A stretch of DNA of 64,000 bases, taken from positions 148,825,356 through 148,889,355 of the forward strand of contig NC_092875.1 of assembly GCF_028372415.1 (NCBI RefSeq), read 5' to 3'. Within the stretch, counting starts at the first letter, position 1. The number at the start of each line of letters is the position of its first letter. This DNA comes from Notamacropus eugenii (Eukaryota > Chordata > Mammalia > Diprotodontia > Macropodidae). A model generated the notes under the pieces. It made no database searches, had not been told where the DNA came from, and worked only from the letters and a program-made list of their open reading frames with translations. Below, piece by piece: positions 32,786-43,872 of the stretch. A program made the translations under genes and the position numbers.

Positions 32786-33844
32786 CCTTCTGTAATTTAC
32801 CCCCTGGATAACAGCTCTTCTGTCTTCCTCTGCTGACCCTCACTCACATGCTCTCCAACATATTTTTTCTGTATTTCCTCATTGAGTATATCTACTTTTT
32901 TTTAAAATTTATTTTTACACAGTTTATAACAGATAAAGCAATTCAGACTTTTGGTCAGGTGATACATCTTTTTAAAGCATTTACAATATGGACCACAAAA
33001 GAATTTTTTTTTTAAACATAAGCCAAATGAGACACAGATAATATTTATGTTGCTAACTTCACAATCTCTTAATCTAATTGTCTCCACAGTATTACTAAGA
33101 GTAAAAGGACCCTAACAATGTTGTTGGTCTAAAGTCCTATGTCTAATAGCTTAATTTTAGACAGCCTCAGATGTTCCTCTACCCATAATCTATAGTTGAA
33201 TAGATCTGGAATTAAGCTTACAAACCTTTTGACTATAGGAAATAGCCACCAAGAGTAGGGACTTTGCAGGGAAACAATATCTCCCCAACTTCATGTCAGT
33301 TCCAGTTGACCACTTGCATTCAGTCAGGCTTAAAGTCTGCCAGGTGTCAGTAGGGAAACTGAGTCCAGAGAATCCTACCTCAGCTCATGCTGAACAGCTA
33401 CTCTCCCACTCTTCCGTTGAGATCACCTATGCAATTCATACCAGCTTCTCATGAACATACTGGCATCATGTAATGGAGGCTCGGATCGCCTTTCTTGCTT
33501 CCCATACCTGGAGTTAGACTCAGAAGAACAGTCACTTAGTAGTCCCATAGCATCTAAAAATGGCAAGTTCCTATAATCAGGTTTAAAATATGATTATAGT
33601 TTCACTTTGGCTAAGGAACATCTTTTAGGCAAGTCTTAAGTGGCTTACATGTCTTTCTATACATGTTCTAGCTCCTGATTAAATGGCAATCATAAAATCA
33701 AATTTACTATTAAAACCTTGACTTTTCCATCAATGCCAAATTTTATCAAAGGTTACCTTCCTCTTGGAAAGTTAGACTGAAATTCTTTTCTCCAAACTAA
33801 AGATGTCATTGATTTATTCTCAGTAATTAATTCAATCTATTGTT
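32786..33844. other. Unassigned, AT-rich
   Basis: No conserved frame and no SINE boxes. Possibly unique DNA with an old LINE in 33200-33560. Confidence 0.3.
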
Positions 33845-34900
33845 TTAATACTAATTGCTTTTACCTTACTTTGTAACATGACCAATTTTTCTCCCCATCA
33901 CCCCCCTCCCCCCACTTCCTAATACCTTGCATTCTGGTTGCTCCTTCCCTCAATGTACCCCCCCCTCCATCGCACCCCACCCCTGTCCTATCCTCATCTT
34001 CTCTCTTTTCTTGCAGGGCAAGATAAATTTCCATACCCCTATCCCTGTAATTCTTATTTCCCAATTATATTCAGTAAAAATTCTCAACTTTCATTTTTAC
34101 TACTTTGAATTCCAACTTCTTTCCCTCCCCACCTCCCTCCCCAGCCCCACTAAGAAGGGAAGCAATTCAATACAGACTAAATGTGTGTTGTTTTGCAAAA
34201 GACTTCCATAGTAATCATGTAGTGTAATACTAATTATATTGTCCTCTGACCTACCCTATCCCCCTTATTTTTCCCCCCTACAATTGACCTTGTCCCTTCT
34301 CGAAAGTGTTTATTTCTAGTGACTCCCTTCTCCCATTTGTCCTCCCTTCTAACATTCCCTTCGCTCCACTTGTTGCCTCCTCTTCTACTTTCCTGTGGTG
34401 TGATATAAATTTTCATATCAAATTTAGTGAACATGTTATTCCTTCCTTCAGCCACATGTGGGGAGAGTAGCTTTATTTCCTCCCCCTCCCCTTCTCCCTT
34501 ATCTCCTCTATTGAATAAGATTTTTCTTATCTCTTTTATGAGTTATAGCCTGCCCTGTTTCATTACTCCTTTTCTCTTCCCGGTATTTTCCTCCTTCACC
34601 CCTTAATTTTTATTTTATTTTATTTCATATATTTATTTATTTATTTATTTGTGTATGTGTATGTGGAAATCTTCTCTTCTGATATGACACACCCTGTACT
34701 CTCTATCTATGTGTTTGTGTATGAGTGTGTGTGTACACTCTCTCCAACTACCCAAATACTGAGAAAAGATTCAAGAGTTAAACATATTTTCTTTCCATGT
34801 AGTAATGTAAACAGTTCAGCTTTAGAGAGTATTTTATGATTTTTCTTTTTTCCCCCCCTGTTTACCTTTTCATGTTTCTCTTGATTCTTGTCTTGGGAAG

Positions 34901-35892
34901 TCAAATTTTTAAATACAGATCTGGTCTTTTCCTCAACATGAAATCTTCAAATTTGTTTCTATCACTGAATGTCCATTTTTTCCCTTGAAGTATTATATTC
35001 AGATATGCTGGGTAGGTGATTCTTGGCTTCAATCCCAGTTCCTTTGACTTCTGAAATATCCTACTCCAAGCCCTTTGTTCATTTAATGTTGAAGCTGCCA
35101 GATCCTGTGTTATCCTGACTGTATTTCCACAATACTCAAATTGTTTCTTTCTAGCTGCTTGCAGTATTTTCTCCTTGATCTGGGGACTCTGAAATTTGGC
35201 CACAATATTCCTAGGAGTTTCTCTGTTCGGGTTTCTTTCAGGGGGTGAGCAATGAATTTTTTCAATATCTATTTTGCCCTCTGATTCTATAACATCAAGG
35301 CAGTTTTCCTTGATAATTTCATGGAAGATAGCGTCTAGGCTCTTTTTTTGATCATGGCTTTCAGGTAGTCCAATAATTTTTAAATTATTTCTCCTGGATC
35401 TATTTTCCAGGTCAGTTGTTTTTCCAATGAGTTCTTTTACCTCATCTTTTATTTTTTTAAATTTTTGGTTTTGTTTACTAACTTCTTGGTTTAACTCATA
35501 CTCATTTTTTTCCCTGGACTCAATTCTCTCTTTCAATGAATTATTTTGTTCAGTGAGCTTTTGAACCTTCTCCTCCATTTGGCTAATTCTGCTTTGTAAA
35601 ACCTCCTTCTCCTCATTGACTTTTTGGACCTCTTTTTCCAATTGAGTTAGCCTCTTTTTAAAGCTGCTATTTTCCTCAGCATTTTTTTGGTTCTCCTTTA
35701 GTAAGCTGCTAATTTGTTTTTTAAGGTCTTCTATTGCCTGAGCCAAGTTTAAGTCCCCTTTGGAGGGAGGGCCCTTGACTTCCTCTGACAGTATGCCTTG
35801 TTCTTCCTCTTCTGAAGGGATGGGGGGAGACACCTGTTCCCCAAGAAAGTAACCTTCTATGGTCTTATTTTTTTTCCCCCTCTTCTGGGCAT
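34901..35892 (-). pseudogene. HAL1-D ORF1, open but start codon out of frame
   Basis: The reading frame contains KNKTIEGYFLGEQ, an acidic EEEEQ patch, a coiled coil about 26 residues shorter than in A (no counterpart of the block after MEELKK), the RRM (NLKIIGLPES, RNIVAKF) and the C-terminal domain (GLKPRITYPAYL), ending about 6 residues early at KRPDLYLKI. The conserved ATG (35892-35890) is out of frame and meets TAG after 11 codons. The open frame continues upstream only to a GTG, which is not a credible eukaryotic start. The cause is the run GGGGGAAAAAAAA after the ATG. Confidence 0.85.
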
Positions 35893-36557
35893 TTTCCCAG
35901 TCAGTTACTTGACTTCTGAGTTTCTGCTCCACACCCACCTCACCTCCAGTTCCACCCAGTCAGCTATTTGGGGCTGAGATTCAAATGCTGCTTCCCAGCC
36001 TCAGGGCTTTCAGTGGGGGAGGGGCTGCTCTTCAGTGTGAGATTAAGTTCAGGTGCTCAGGTGGGAGCAGGGCGGCCACACTGGGCTCAGTTCCCTCAGG
36101 GGGTTTACGAGGAGACCTTCAACAATGGATCTGAGCTCCTGCTTGCTTTGGGAGCCCCTATCTGCTGCCGCCTCTGCTGCTGCCAACCGAGGGGGCCTGA
36201 GTCATAGGGACACCCCACTCCCCTCTCAGCCGGTGGAAAAGACCCTCTCACTGACCTTTGGCACCTGTGGGTGGAGGGACCTGCACTGCCACTGGAGATT
36301 CTGCCCCTCAAGGCTGCTTGGTGCTGCTGCGTGGCCAAGGCAGGTCTGGGCTCTGCCCTGCGTCTGGTGCGTGACAGACCTTTGGTGTCGGTTTTTCAGA
36401 GCTCTCTGGAACAGAAATCTCCTCCAGTTCATTGTTCTGTGGCTTCTGCTGCTCCAGAATTTGTTGGGAGTTCTTCTGTACAGGTATTTTATGGGCTGTG
36501 GGTTAGGATTTAGCATATGTGTGTCTTTCTACTCTGCCATCTTGGCTCCTCCCCCCC
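35893..36557 (-). promoter_or_regulatory. HAL1-D 5'UTR / putative promoter
   Basis: A GC-rich leader with a YY1-like CCAAGATGGC at its start and one monomer unit. The antisense ATG seen in A and E is ATA here ('gtcatagggacacc' at 36201). Confidence 0.55.
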
Positions 36558-36639
36558 ATTCCCCCAGTATATCTTCTTAATAAACAATGTTACTGAATCT
36601 AGTAATCTTTTTATACTTCATAATAATGATATCTACTAT

Positions 36640-36865
36640 TTTTATAGTAAGTTTAAGATTTAAAGCACTTCATATATTCTCATCTGAACCTCACAACAAC
36701 CCTATGATTTATTATTATCCCCATTTTACAGATGAGGAAACAGAGGCTGAGAGGTTAAGTGACTTTCCTGGAGTCACATAGCTAGTGAGTGTCTGAGGCA
36801 GGGTTCTAACAGGTCTTTCTGTTTCCAAGTCCATTGCTTTATCCACTACACTGACCAGATGCTTT
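36640..36865 (-). mobile_element. CORE-SINE, antisense
   Basis: 'cacaacaaccctatgattta', 'cagatgaggaaacagaggct', 'gctagtgagtgtctgaggca' and 'ttatccactacactgacc'. Confidence 0.85.
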
Positions 36866-36869
36866 CAGA

Positions 36870-38260
36870 ATTGGCTGCCACATTGTACTAGAGACTCACG
36901 TTGAGCTTACAATTCACTAAAATCTTCAGATGTTTTTCAGACCAATGGTTATTTTGCCATCTTTCACTTGTGAAGCTGATGAACCTAAGTGTAAGACTTT
37001 ATGCTTACCGAATTTCATTTTATTAATTTCAGTCTAATACTATCTAGGTGTCTACAAATTACTAACAATGTAAAATCTATTCTTAGCTCACAGTTGGCAC
37101 AAAAGCAGGTACCCAGTGGGACAGAATTGACCCAAGGACTGTAGCTTGCCTGCCTCTGTAACTGGTCAAGATTTTTTGGTTCTTGTTATTCATTGTGTTA
37201 GCTACCCATGCCAGCTTTGTGTTCTTTTCCAGTTTGATAAGCATATTATCTATGCTTTTATCTAAGTCATTGTTAAGTATAAATGTTCAGCAGCACAGGG
37301 CCAACTATACATACAGCCTTGGGGTGCTTCTTTGCCAATCTCACAACACATTTCTATTGAGCCCATTCACTACTAATCTTTTGAGTGTGCCCATCCTAAC
37401 TGTTACTACGCAATTTATTTGTATTGTTGTCTAGTCCCCATCTCTCCATCTTTTCCACAAGAAAGGCATGAGATACTTTAGCCAATGCTTCATGAAGATC
37501 TGGTAAACTATCCTTAGCATTTCCCTGATCCAATAATGCTGTCTCCATAGGAAATGCAGCTTGTTTGGCATGGCCAATTATCAATGAAGCCATGCTGGTT
37601 GTTTGTGGTCACTGTTTCTTTTTCTAGATGCTCACTCACTGAATTTCCCTAGGAGTCCAAGTCATATTCACTGACTTTAGAGTCTGCAGAATGTATTTTC
37701 TTCCTCTTTTGAAACTCAGGACAACATTTTGCCCTTCTGTAATCCTGTGATTTGTCTCCTGTTCCCCACTGTCTTTTAAAAGAGACTGACATTAAGTAGT
37801 TCAGGTATCACATTTGCCATTTCTTCTGGGCTAAGTGACTTAAAATAACAACAACCAACAGTCAATTATATAGCTCTTTAAGGCTTGCAAAATGCTTAGC
37901 AACATTATCCCATTTTGTCCTTATAGCAACCCTGGGAGGTAGGTGCTAATACTACCCTCATTTTGCAGATAAAGAAACTGAGTCACAGAGAAGTGAAATG
38001 ACTCATCTAGTAAGTATCTAAGGCTGACTCCAGTAAGTATCTTCCTGACTCCAGGTCCAGTGCTCTATCCGTGACCTAGGTGCTCATTCATGATGAATTC
38101 ATCAAGGGCAGCTACATGCTCTCTTGCTATTTTCTTAACTTGGCAATCTACTCTGCTAACCATTATTGTTCCATTATTTCCAATGTAAAGATCATTTTCC
38201 TTGGCAGGCAAAACAAATTTCACTTTTCAAAAGGCCACAGAATTTAAGTTCCTTTTCTTT
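36870..38260 (-). mobile_element. CR1/L3-like LINE, antisense, split by a SINE
   Basis: 'gaagccatgctggttgtttg', 'aactcaggacaacatttgcc'-type sequence, 'gtatcacatttgccatttct' and, after the SINE, 'gaattcatcaagggcagcta' and 'catgctctcttgctattttc' follow the antisense CR1/L3 order. Confidence 0.55.
37855..38085 (-). mobile_element. CORE-SINE nested in CR1/L3
   Basis: 'agcaaccctgggaggtaggt', 'ttttgcagataaagaaactg' and 'ccagtgctctatccgtgacc' are the antisense series. Confidence 0.8.
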
Positions 38261-38399
38261 AAAAAAGAAAAAGCTAGAGCCCAGAAAGCTGAAATTATTT
38301 TCTTAAGGTCATTTAGGTAGTAAGCAAAATAAGAATTGAGGAGTTGAGCTTTTTTCCATTGATGTTATCTTCTCATTTATCCAAAGCAGCAATCCTAGA

Positions 38400-39150
38400 C
38401 CTTTTTAATATTTCTTTTCTTCCCCTCATACAGCTATCCCCAAACCTCCCAACTCTTCATGTTGTCTTAGCTTTTCTTGCTACTCTCATTTCATTCTAAG
38501 GTCTAGCAGTCTGACATTATTTTGTGGGACCACTCCCACATTCCAGTTCATTATCCAAATTAGCTTTCAGATTAATCTTCCTAAAGCATAGATTTGACCT
38601 TGTCACTACACTATTCAATAAACTCCTGTGGTTCCCCATTGCATTAAGGGTCAAATAAAAAATCCTTTATTTGGCATTCAAAGCTCCTTACAACTTGGAC
38701 CCCTCCTACCTTTCCATGCTTCATATGGTTTACTGCCCAACATGTTCTCTGAGATCCAGTGATACTGGCCTCCTACTTGTTCCTTGTACAAGATATTCCA
38801 TCCCCTAGTTCTAGGAGTTTTCACCAGCTGTCCCCCACGTCTCGAATATTCTCCCTTCTCATCTTCACTGTTTGGCTTTCCTACTTTCCTTTAAGTCCCA
38901 CTGAAATCTCACCTTTTACATGAAAGTTTTCCCGGTCTTTCTTAATGCTACTTCCTTCCCTCTGTTGGTTATCTCCAATTTATTCTGTACATAGTTTATT
39001 TGTACATAGGTTTACATTTGTCTCCCACATTAGACTGTGAACCCCTTGAAAGCAGGGACTGTCTTTTGCTTTTCTTTATATCCCTAGCACTTAGTGCAAT
39101 ATCTGGCACATAGTAGGTGTGCACCTTGATAAATACTTATTGACCAGTTG
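38400..39150 (+). mobile_element. L2 LINE 3' end (sense)
   Basis: 'cattcaataaactcctgtgg', 'gatccagtgatactggcctc', 'accagctgtcccccacgtct', 'attagactgtgaaccccttg' and 'aatatctggcacatagtagg' form a complete terminal series. Confidence 0.9.
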
Positions 39151-39845
39151 TCTCTATTGGTTGGCAAGTTCCCTGTGTGGATACAAAAGTTTCTTTACAT
39201 AATTTCTCCTCCCTCTTCATGATAATTGCTTCCTTTTATGTCTTCAAAATTTCGCTCTTAAGTACTTAGCTATCCCTCCTGGGTCAACTTTTCTCATGCA
39301 CCCTAGATCTTGGGAAATCATATATCAAAATCTTTGAAGGAAAATTATGTAAGATCCCCGTATTAAAAATTCGACAAAAAAAAGTAGTTTTCTATTATGA
39401 TTCCCTGCTTAGATTTCTAAAGTTTTTTCCACATGGATGTGCCTTCTTAATATAGTTATCTCCTCTCCCTCTTACCTCTCTTGCTTCTTAAATAAATATA
39501 AATATATCTATGTAATAATTATATATTAGTTATGTTTATATATAAATAATATTTATAGAAAATATAATGTAAATATAACTATTATAAATAAAATATGCAC
39601 ATCCAGGGCCATATTGTAGTTATGGTTTTCATCCTACTAAGTCTCAGTGATATTGATGAGGTCAAATTTGCCTTCTTGCATTAAAACCTCTAGTTTTTTG
39701 TTTGTTACCTAAACTTTGGTCATATATATATATATATATATACTTGAGGCCATGAATTTTTACTTCTTGATCATTTCTTGAATTCTATCTCTGGTAATTT
39801 TCTTAGTGTCTCAGCTTCTATTTTTTTCTTCATTGCAGCTACTCT
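39151..39845. repeat. AT-rich low-complexity region with (AT)n
   Basis: 39488-39600 consists of ATA/TATT runs and 39721-39742 is a pure (AT)n. The intervening DNA may be antisense CR1/L3-like ('gatattgatgaggtcaaatt'). Confidence 0.7.
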
Positions 39846-39846
39846 C

Positions 39847-40030
39847 TATGAAAATGGTTCTTAAGCTTTTTGGCCTTAGGACCCTTTTCTCCTCTTAAAA
39901 ATTAATGAGAACTCACTCTAACCCCAAAAGAGCTTTTGTTTGTGTGGTTGCCTATATTGATATTATATATCATATTAGAAGTTAAAGCATTGTAGTATTA
40001 TTATGAAAATAATTGTGACCTAAAGGATCT
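39847..40030. mobile_element. DNA-transposon (hAT/MER-type) fragment
   Basis: 'atggttcttaagctttttgg', 'ccttaggacccttttctcct' and 'ccaaaagagcttttgtttgt' match a common eutherian/metatherian MER-like element beginning CAGTGGTTCTCAA. The right inverted end is missing. Confidence 0.55.
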
Positions 40031-40440
40031 ATGAGAGTTGGACAATAGAGTAGATTAACTATCACAGAATCAACACTTTTGAATCTTGTGCTGGAGAAAA
40101 CTTTTGAGAGTTCCTTGGACAACAAGGAAATCAAATTAGCCAATACTTAAATTAATTCAGGCTATTTACTGGAAGATCAAACACTGAAGCAGAAGGTAAA
40201 ATACTTTGGGCACATAATGAGAAGACAGTACTCATCCAAAAAGACCCTGATGTTAGGAAAGATTGAAGGTAAAAGGAGAAGGAGATGGCAGAGGATGAGA
40301 TGGATAGATAATATCATGGAAGCAAAGAACATGAGCTTGGACAGACTTTGGGAGATAGTGGAGCATAGAAGGGTAGGACATTCTATGGCCCATGGGGTCA
40401 TGAAGAGTCAGACAGGCCTGAACAAGTGAACAACAAAAAA
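40031..40440 (+). mobile_element. RTE-clade (BovB-like) LINE 3' end
   Basis: 'gagagttggacaatagagta', 'aatactttgggcacataatg' and 'catggggtcatgaagagtca' follow the 3' end of BovB/RTE elements in order, ending in an 'aacaacaaaaaa' tail. The tail is of the same kind as the (CAA)n tails of the RTE-mobilised SINEs here. Confidence 0.85.
40217..40429 (+). pseudogene. RTE reverse-transcriptase protein, C-terminal 70 residues
   Basis: The frame reads MRRQYSSKKTLMLGKIEGKR, then RRRWQRMRWIDNI and HGVMKSQTGLNK, matching the conserved RTE/BovB C-terminus (EKTLMLGKIEG-R, QRMRWLD, HGVAKSRTRL). It is open here, but the upstream part (40031-40216) is frameshifted and has stops. Only this tail of the protein exists in the window. 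Confidence 0.85.
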
Positions 40441-40559
40441 GGACTACCTGAAAAGGTCTTGAGGATCTCCAAGAGTCCCTGAACTATATACCTTGTGAAC
40501 CACAGTTCTGTACCATGGTGTGTTGATGATATGCATAGTCAATTTTCTCCCTCCACTAA

Positions 40560-40825
40560 TCTTTTTTATTTTAAAACTTGTTTGAATGTATTTGCAAAAC
40601 ACTTGGCAAACATTTTGCATACAGGACAGCTATCTCATAATTTCCCACCTAGCTACATTCCTCTCTTCCTGCCCCATTTAGCTTCTTTTAATGTGTTATC
40701 GTCCCTTTAGATTGTGAACTCTTTGAGCTCAGGAACTGTCTTTTGCCTTTCTTTGTATCTCCAGTGCTTAGTACAGTATCTGGCATATGGTAGGCATTTA
40801 ATACATGCTTATTGACTGATTACTA
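40560..40825 (+). mobile_element. L2 LINE 3' end (sense)
   Basis: 'tagattgtgaactctttgag', 'ctccagtgcttagtacagta' and 'tctggcatatggtaggcatt', ending 'gcttattgactgatt'. Confidence 0.8.
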
Positions 40826-40954
40826 GTCTTTGTTAGGCATACTGCCTCCCTGGCCAGGAGTCTGTCATTTTTATATTTTAAGCTGTTGCCTAGAAATACA
40901 AATCTCATTTTCATATATTATCTTGAAAGTTCTTCTCTTCCCAAGAGGACACAG

Positions 40955-41040
40955 AATTCACTCTCCTGTCTTATAGATGAGGAAACTGAGGCCCAAAGAG
41001 AAGAAATGACTTGCCTGAGGTCACACAATGTAACGCCAAT
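40955..41040 (-). mobile_element. MIR fragment, antisense
   Basis: 'atagatgaggaaactgaggc' and 'gacttgcctgaggtcacaca'. Confidence 0.65.
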
Positions 41041-41943
41041 GAGAGTTAAAGATCTTCCCCACTCATTAATGGGTCAGCCCATTAAGGGAAGCTTGATTAG
41101 AGGAGTTTTTTTTTCTTTTTATTTTTTAATTAATTTATTTAACTTTTAACATTCATTTTCACAAAATTTTGGGTTCCAAATTTTCTCCCCATTTGTCCCC
41201 TCCCCCACCTCAAAACACCGAGCATTCTAATTGCCCCTATCACCAATCTGCCCTCTCTTCTATCATCCCTCCCTTCCCTTGTCCCCATCTTCTCTTTTGT
41301 CCTGTAGGGTCAGATAACTTTCTATACCCCTTTACCTGTATTTCTCATTTCCTAGTAGCAAGAACAGTACTCGACAGTTGTTCCTAAAACTTTGAGTTCC
41401 AACTTCTCTTCATCCCTCCCTCCCCACCCATTCCCTTTGGAAGGCAAGCAATTCAATATAGGCCATATTTGTGTAGTTTTGCAAATGACTTCCATAATAG
41501 TCGTGTTGCGTAAAACTAACTATATTTCCCTCCATCCTATCCTGTCCCCCATTGCTTCTATTCTCTCTTTTGATCCTGTCCCTCCCCAAGAGTGTTGACT
41601 TCAAATTGCTCCCTTCTCCCATTGCCCTCCCTCCCATCATCCCCCCCACCCCTGCTTATCCCCTTGTCCCCCACTTTCCTGTATTGTAAGATAGGTTTTC
41701 ATACGAAAATGAGTGTGCATTTTATTCCTTCCTTTAGTGGCATGTGATGAGAGTAAACTTCATGTTTTTCTCTCACCTCCCTTCTTTTTCCCTCCACTAA
41801 GAAGTCTTTTGCTTGCCTTTTTTATGAGAGATAATTTGCCCCATTCCATTTCTCCCTTTCTCCTCCCAATATATTTCTCTCTCACTGCTTAATTTCATTT
41901 TTTTAAGATATGATCCCATCCTATTCAATTCACTCTGTGCTCT

Positions 41944-41980
41944 GTGTGTGTGTGTGTGCGTGTGTGCGCGTGTGTGTGTA
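41944..41980. repeat. (TG)n with CG interruptions in HAL1-E 3'UTR
   Basis: 'tgtgtgtgtgtgtgcgtgtg' continuing with 'tgcgcgtgtg'. Equivalent in place to the tract in HAL1-B. Confidence 0.9.
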
Positions 41981-42102
41981 ATCCCACCAACTACCCAGAT
42001 AGTGAAAAGTTTCAAGAGTTACAAATATTGTCTTTCCATGTAGGAATGTAAACAGTTCAACTTTAGTAAGTCCCTTATGACTTCTCTTTACTGTTTACCT
42101 TT

Positions 42103-43214
42103 TCATGCTTCTCTTGATTCTTGTGTTTGAAAGTCAAATTTTCTTTTCAGCTTTGGTCTTTTCATCAAGAATGCTTGAAAGTCCCCAATTTCATTGAAAG
42201 ACCATTTTTTCCCCTGAAGTATTATACTCAGTTTTGCTGGGTAGGTGATTCTTGGTTTTAGTCCTAGTTCCTTTGACTTCTGGAATATCCTATTCCATGC
42301 CTTTTGATCCCTTAATGTAGAAGCTGCTAGATCTTGTGTTATCCTGATTGTATTTCCATAATACTTGAATTGTTTCTTTCTAGCTGCTTGCAATATTTTC
42401 TCCTTGACCAGGAAACTCTGGAATTTGGTCACAATATTCCTAGGAGTTTCTCTTTTTGGATCTCTTTCAGGTGGTGATCTGTGGATTCCTTGAATACTTA
42501 TTTTGCCCTCTGGTTCTAGAATCTCAGGGCAGTTTTCCTTGATAATTTCATGAAAGATGATGTCTAGGCTCTTTTTTTGATCATGGCTTTCAGGTAGGCC
42601 CATAATTTTTAAATTGTCTCTCCTGGATTTGTTTTCCAGGTCAGTTGTTTTTCCAATGAGATATTTCACATTATCTTCCATTTTTTCATTCTTTTGGTTT
42701 TGTTTTGTGATTTCTTGGTTTCTCATAAAGTCATTAGCCTCCATCTGTTCCATTCTAATTTTGAAAGAACTATTTTCTTCAGTGAGCTTTTGAACCTCCT
42801 TTTCCATTTGGTTAATTCTGCTTTTGAAAGCTTTCTTCCCCTCATTGGTTTTTTGAACCTCTTTTGCCAGTTGAGTTAGCCTATTTTTCAAGGTGTTATT
42901 TTCTTCAACATTTTTTTGGGTGTCCTTTAGCAAGGTGTTGACCTGCTTTTCATGTTTTTCTTTCATCTCTCTCATTTCTCTTCCCGGTTTTTCCTCCACC
43001 TCTCTTACTTGATTTTCAAAATCCTTTTTGAGCTCTTCCATGGCCTGAGCCCATGGTATATTTATTTTCGATGTGTGGGATACAGAAGCCTTGACTTCTG
43101 TGTCTTTCCCTGATGGTAAGCATTGTTCTTCCTCGTCAGAAAGGAAGAGAGGAATTATCTGTTTACCAAGAAAGTAACCTTCTATAGTTTTATTTTTCCC
43201 CCTTTTTGGGGCAT
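42103..43214 (-). pseudogene. HAL1-E ORF1, open but start codon out of frame
   Basis: The protein is very close to HAL1-A ORF1: KNKTIEGYFLGKQ, DEEEQ, a full-length coiled coil (MEELKKDFENQV), RRM blocks (NLKIMGLPES, RNIVTKF) and a C-terminal domain (GLKPRITYPAKL), ending QTQESREA. The conserved ATG (43214-43212) is one base out of register (32 bases to GAAGG instead of 33) and stops at TAG after 10 codons. The in-frame upstream codon is GTG. The first in-frame ATG lies in the coiled coil (MEELKK). Confidence 0.87.
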
Positions 43215-43269
43215 TTTCCCAGCCAGTGACTTGACTTGTGAATTTTCTTTCCACCCCCACCTTGCCTCC

Positions 43270-43872
43270 AGATCCACCCAGCCAGCACTTGGGGTCTGAG
43301 ATTCAAATGCTGCTTCCCAGCCTCAGGGCTTTGGGCAGGGCAGGGCTGTTATTCAGGGTGAGATTAAGTTTAGGTGCTCAGGTGGGGGCAGGGCCACCTC
43401 ACAGGGCTCAGTTCCCTCAGGGGGTTTATGTGGACACTTTCAACAATGGATTCGAGTTCCTGACTGCTTGGGGAGCCCTTGTCTGCTGCTGCCCCAGCTG
43501 CTGCCTCCTGAGGGGGCCCAAGTTATGGAGACACCCCACTCCCCTCTCGACCCGCCAAAGAGACCCTCTCACCGACCCTTGTCACCTGTGGGTGGAGGGA
43601 CCTGTGCTGCTGCTGGAGATTCTGTCCCTGAAGCCTGCTCGGATCTGCTCCTCTTGGTGCCACGCGGCCAAGGCAGGGCTGGGCTCTGCTCTGGGTTGGG
43701 GCGCGACGGACCTTTGGTGTCTGTTTTCAGGGCTCTCTGGAACAGAAATCTCGTCTGCTCCTTTGTTCTGTGGCTTCTCCTGCTCCAGAATTTGTTGCGA
43801 GTTCTTTACAGATATTTTATGGGCTGTGGGTTTGGAGCTAGCATATGTGTGTCTTTCTACTCCGCTATCTTC
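43270..43872 (-). promoter_or_regulatory. HAL1-E 5'UTR / putative promoter
   Basis: GC-rich, with a single monomer unit. The 5' end is degraded: the leader reads 'gaagatagcggagtagaaag', so the YY1-like core is damaged. Confidence 0.5.

Larger units (their letters stand above)
33845..36557 (-). mobile_element. HAL1-D: half-LINE, near full length
   Basis: The minus strand starts at about 36557 with GGAGGAGCCAAGATGGCAGA and runs through a GC-rich 5'UTR (35893-36557), ORF1 (34901-35892) and a 3'UTR to a G-rich tract at 33891-33918. The terminal poly(A) is not clear and the 3' limit is uncertain by about 40 bases. There is no ORF2. CpGs are partly decayed, so it is older than A. Confidence 0.85.
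41106..43872 (-). mobile_element. HAL1-E: half-LINE, near full length
   Basis: The minus strand runs from a degraded leader (about 43872) through a GC-rich 5'UTR, ORF1 (42103-43214) and a 1-kb 3'UTR to a poly(A) seen as poly(T) at 41106-41119. The 3'UTR matches HAL1-A closely ('ccaaattttctccccatttg', 'agtagcaagaacagtactcg'). There is no ORF2 and no convincing target duplication. Confidence 0.88.

Noticed and set aside
35893..35938. Upstream extension of HAL1-D ORF1 beginning MGVEQ
   Set aside because: The first codon is GTG, not ATG. In a eukaryotic element this is 5'UTR read through in an open frame.
43215..43260. Upstream extension of HAL1-E ORF1 beginning MGVER
   Set aside because: Same as in HAL1-D: the codon is GTG. 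The conserved ATG lies downstream in another frame.
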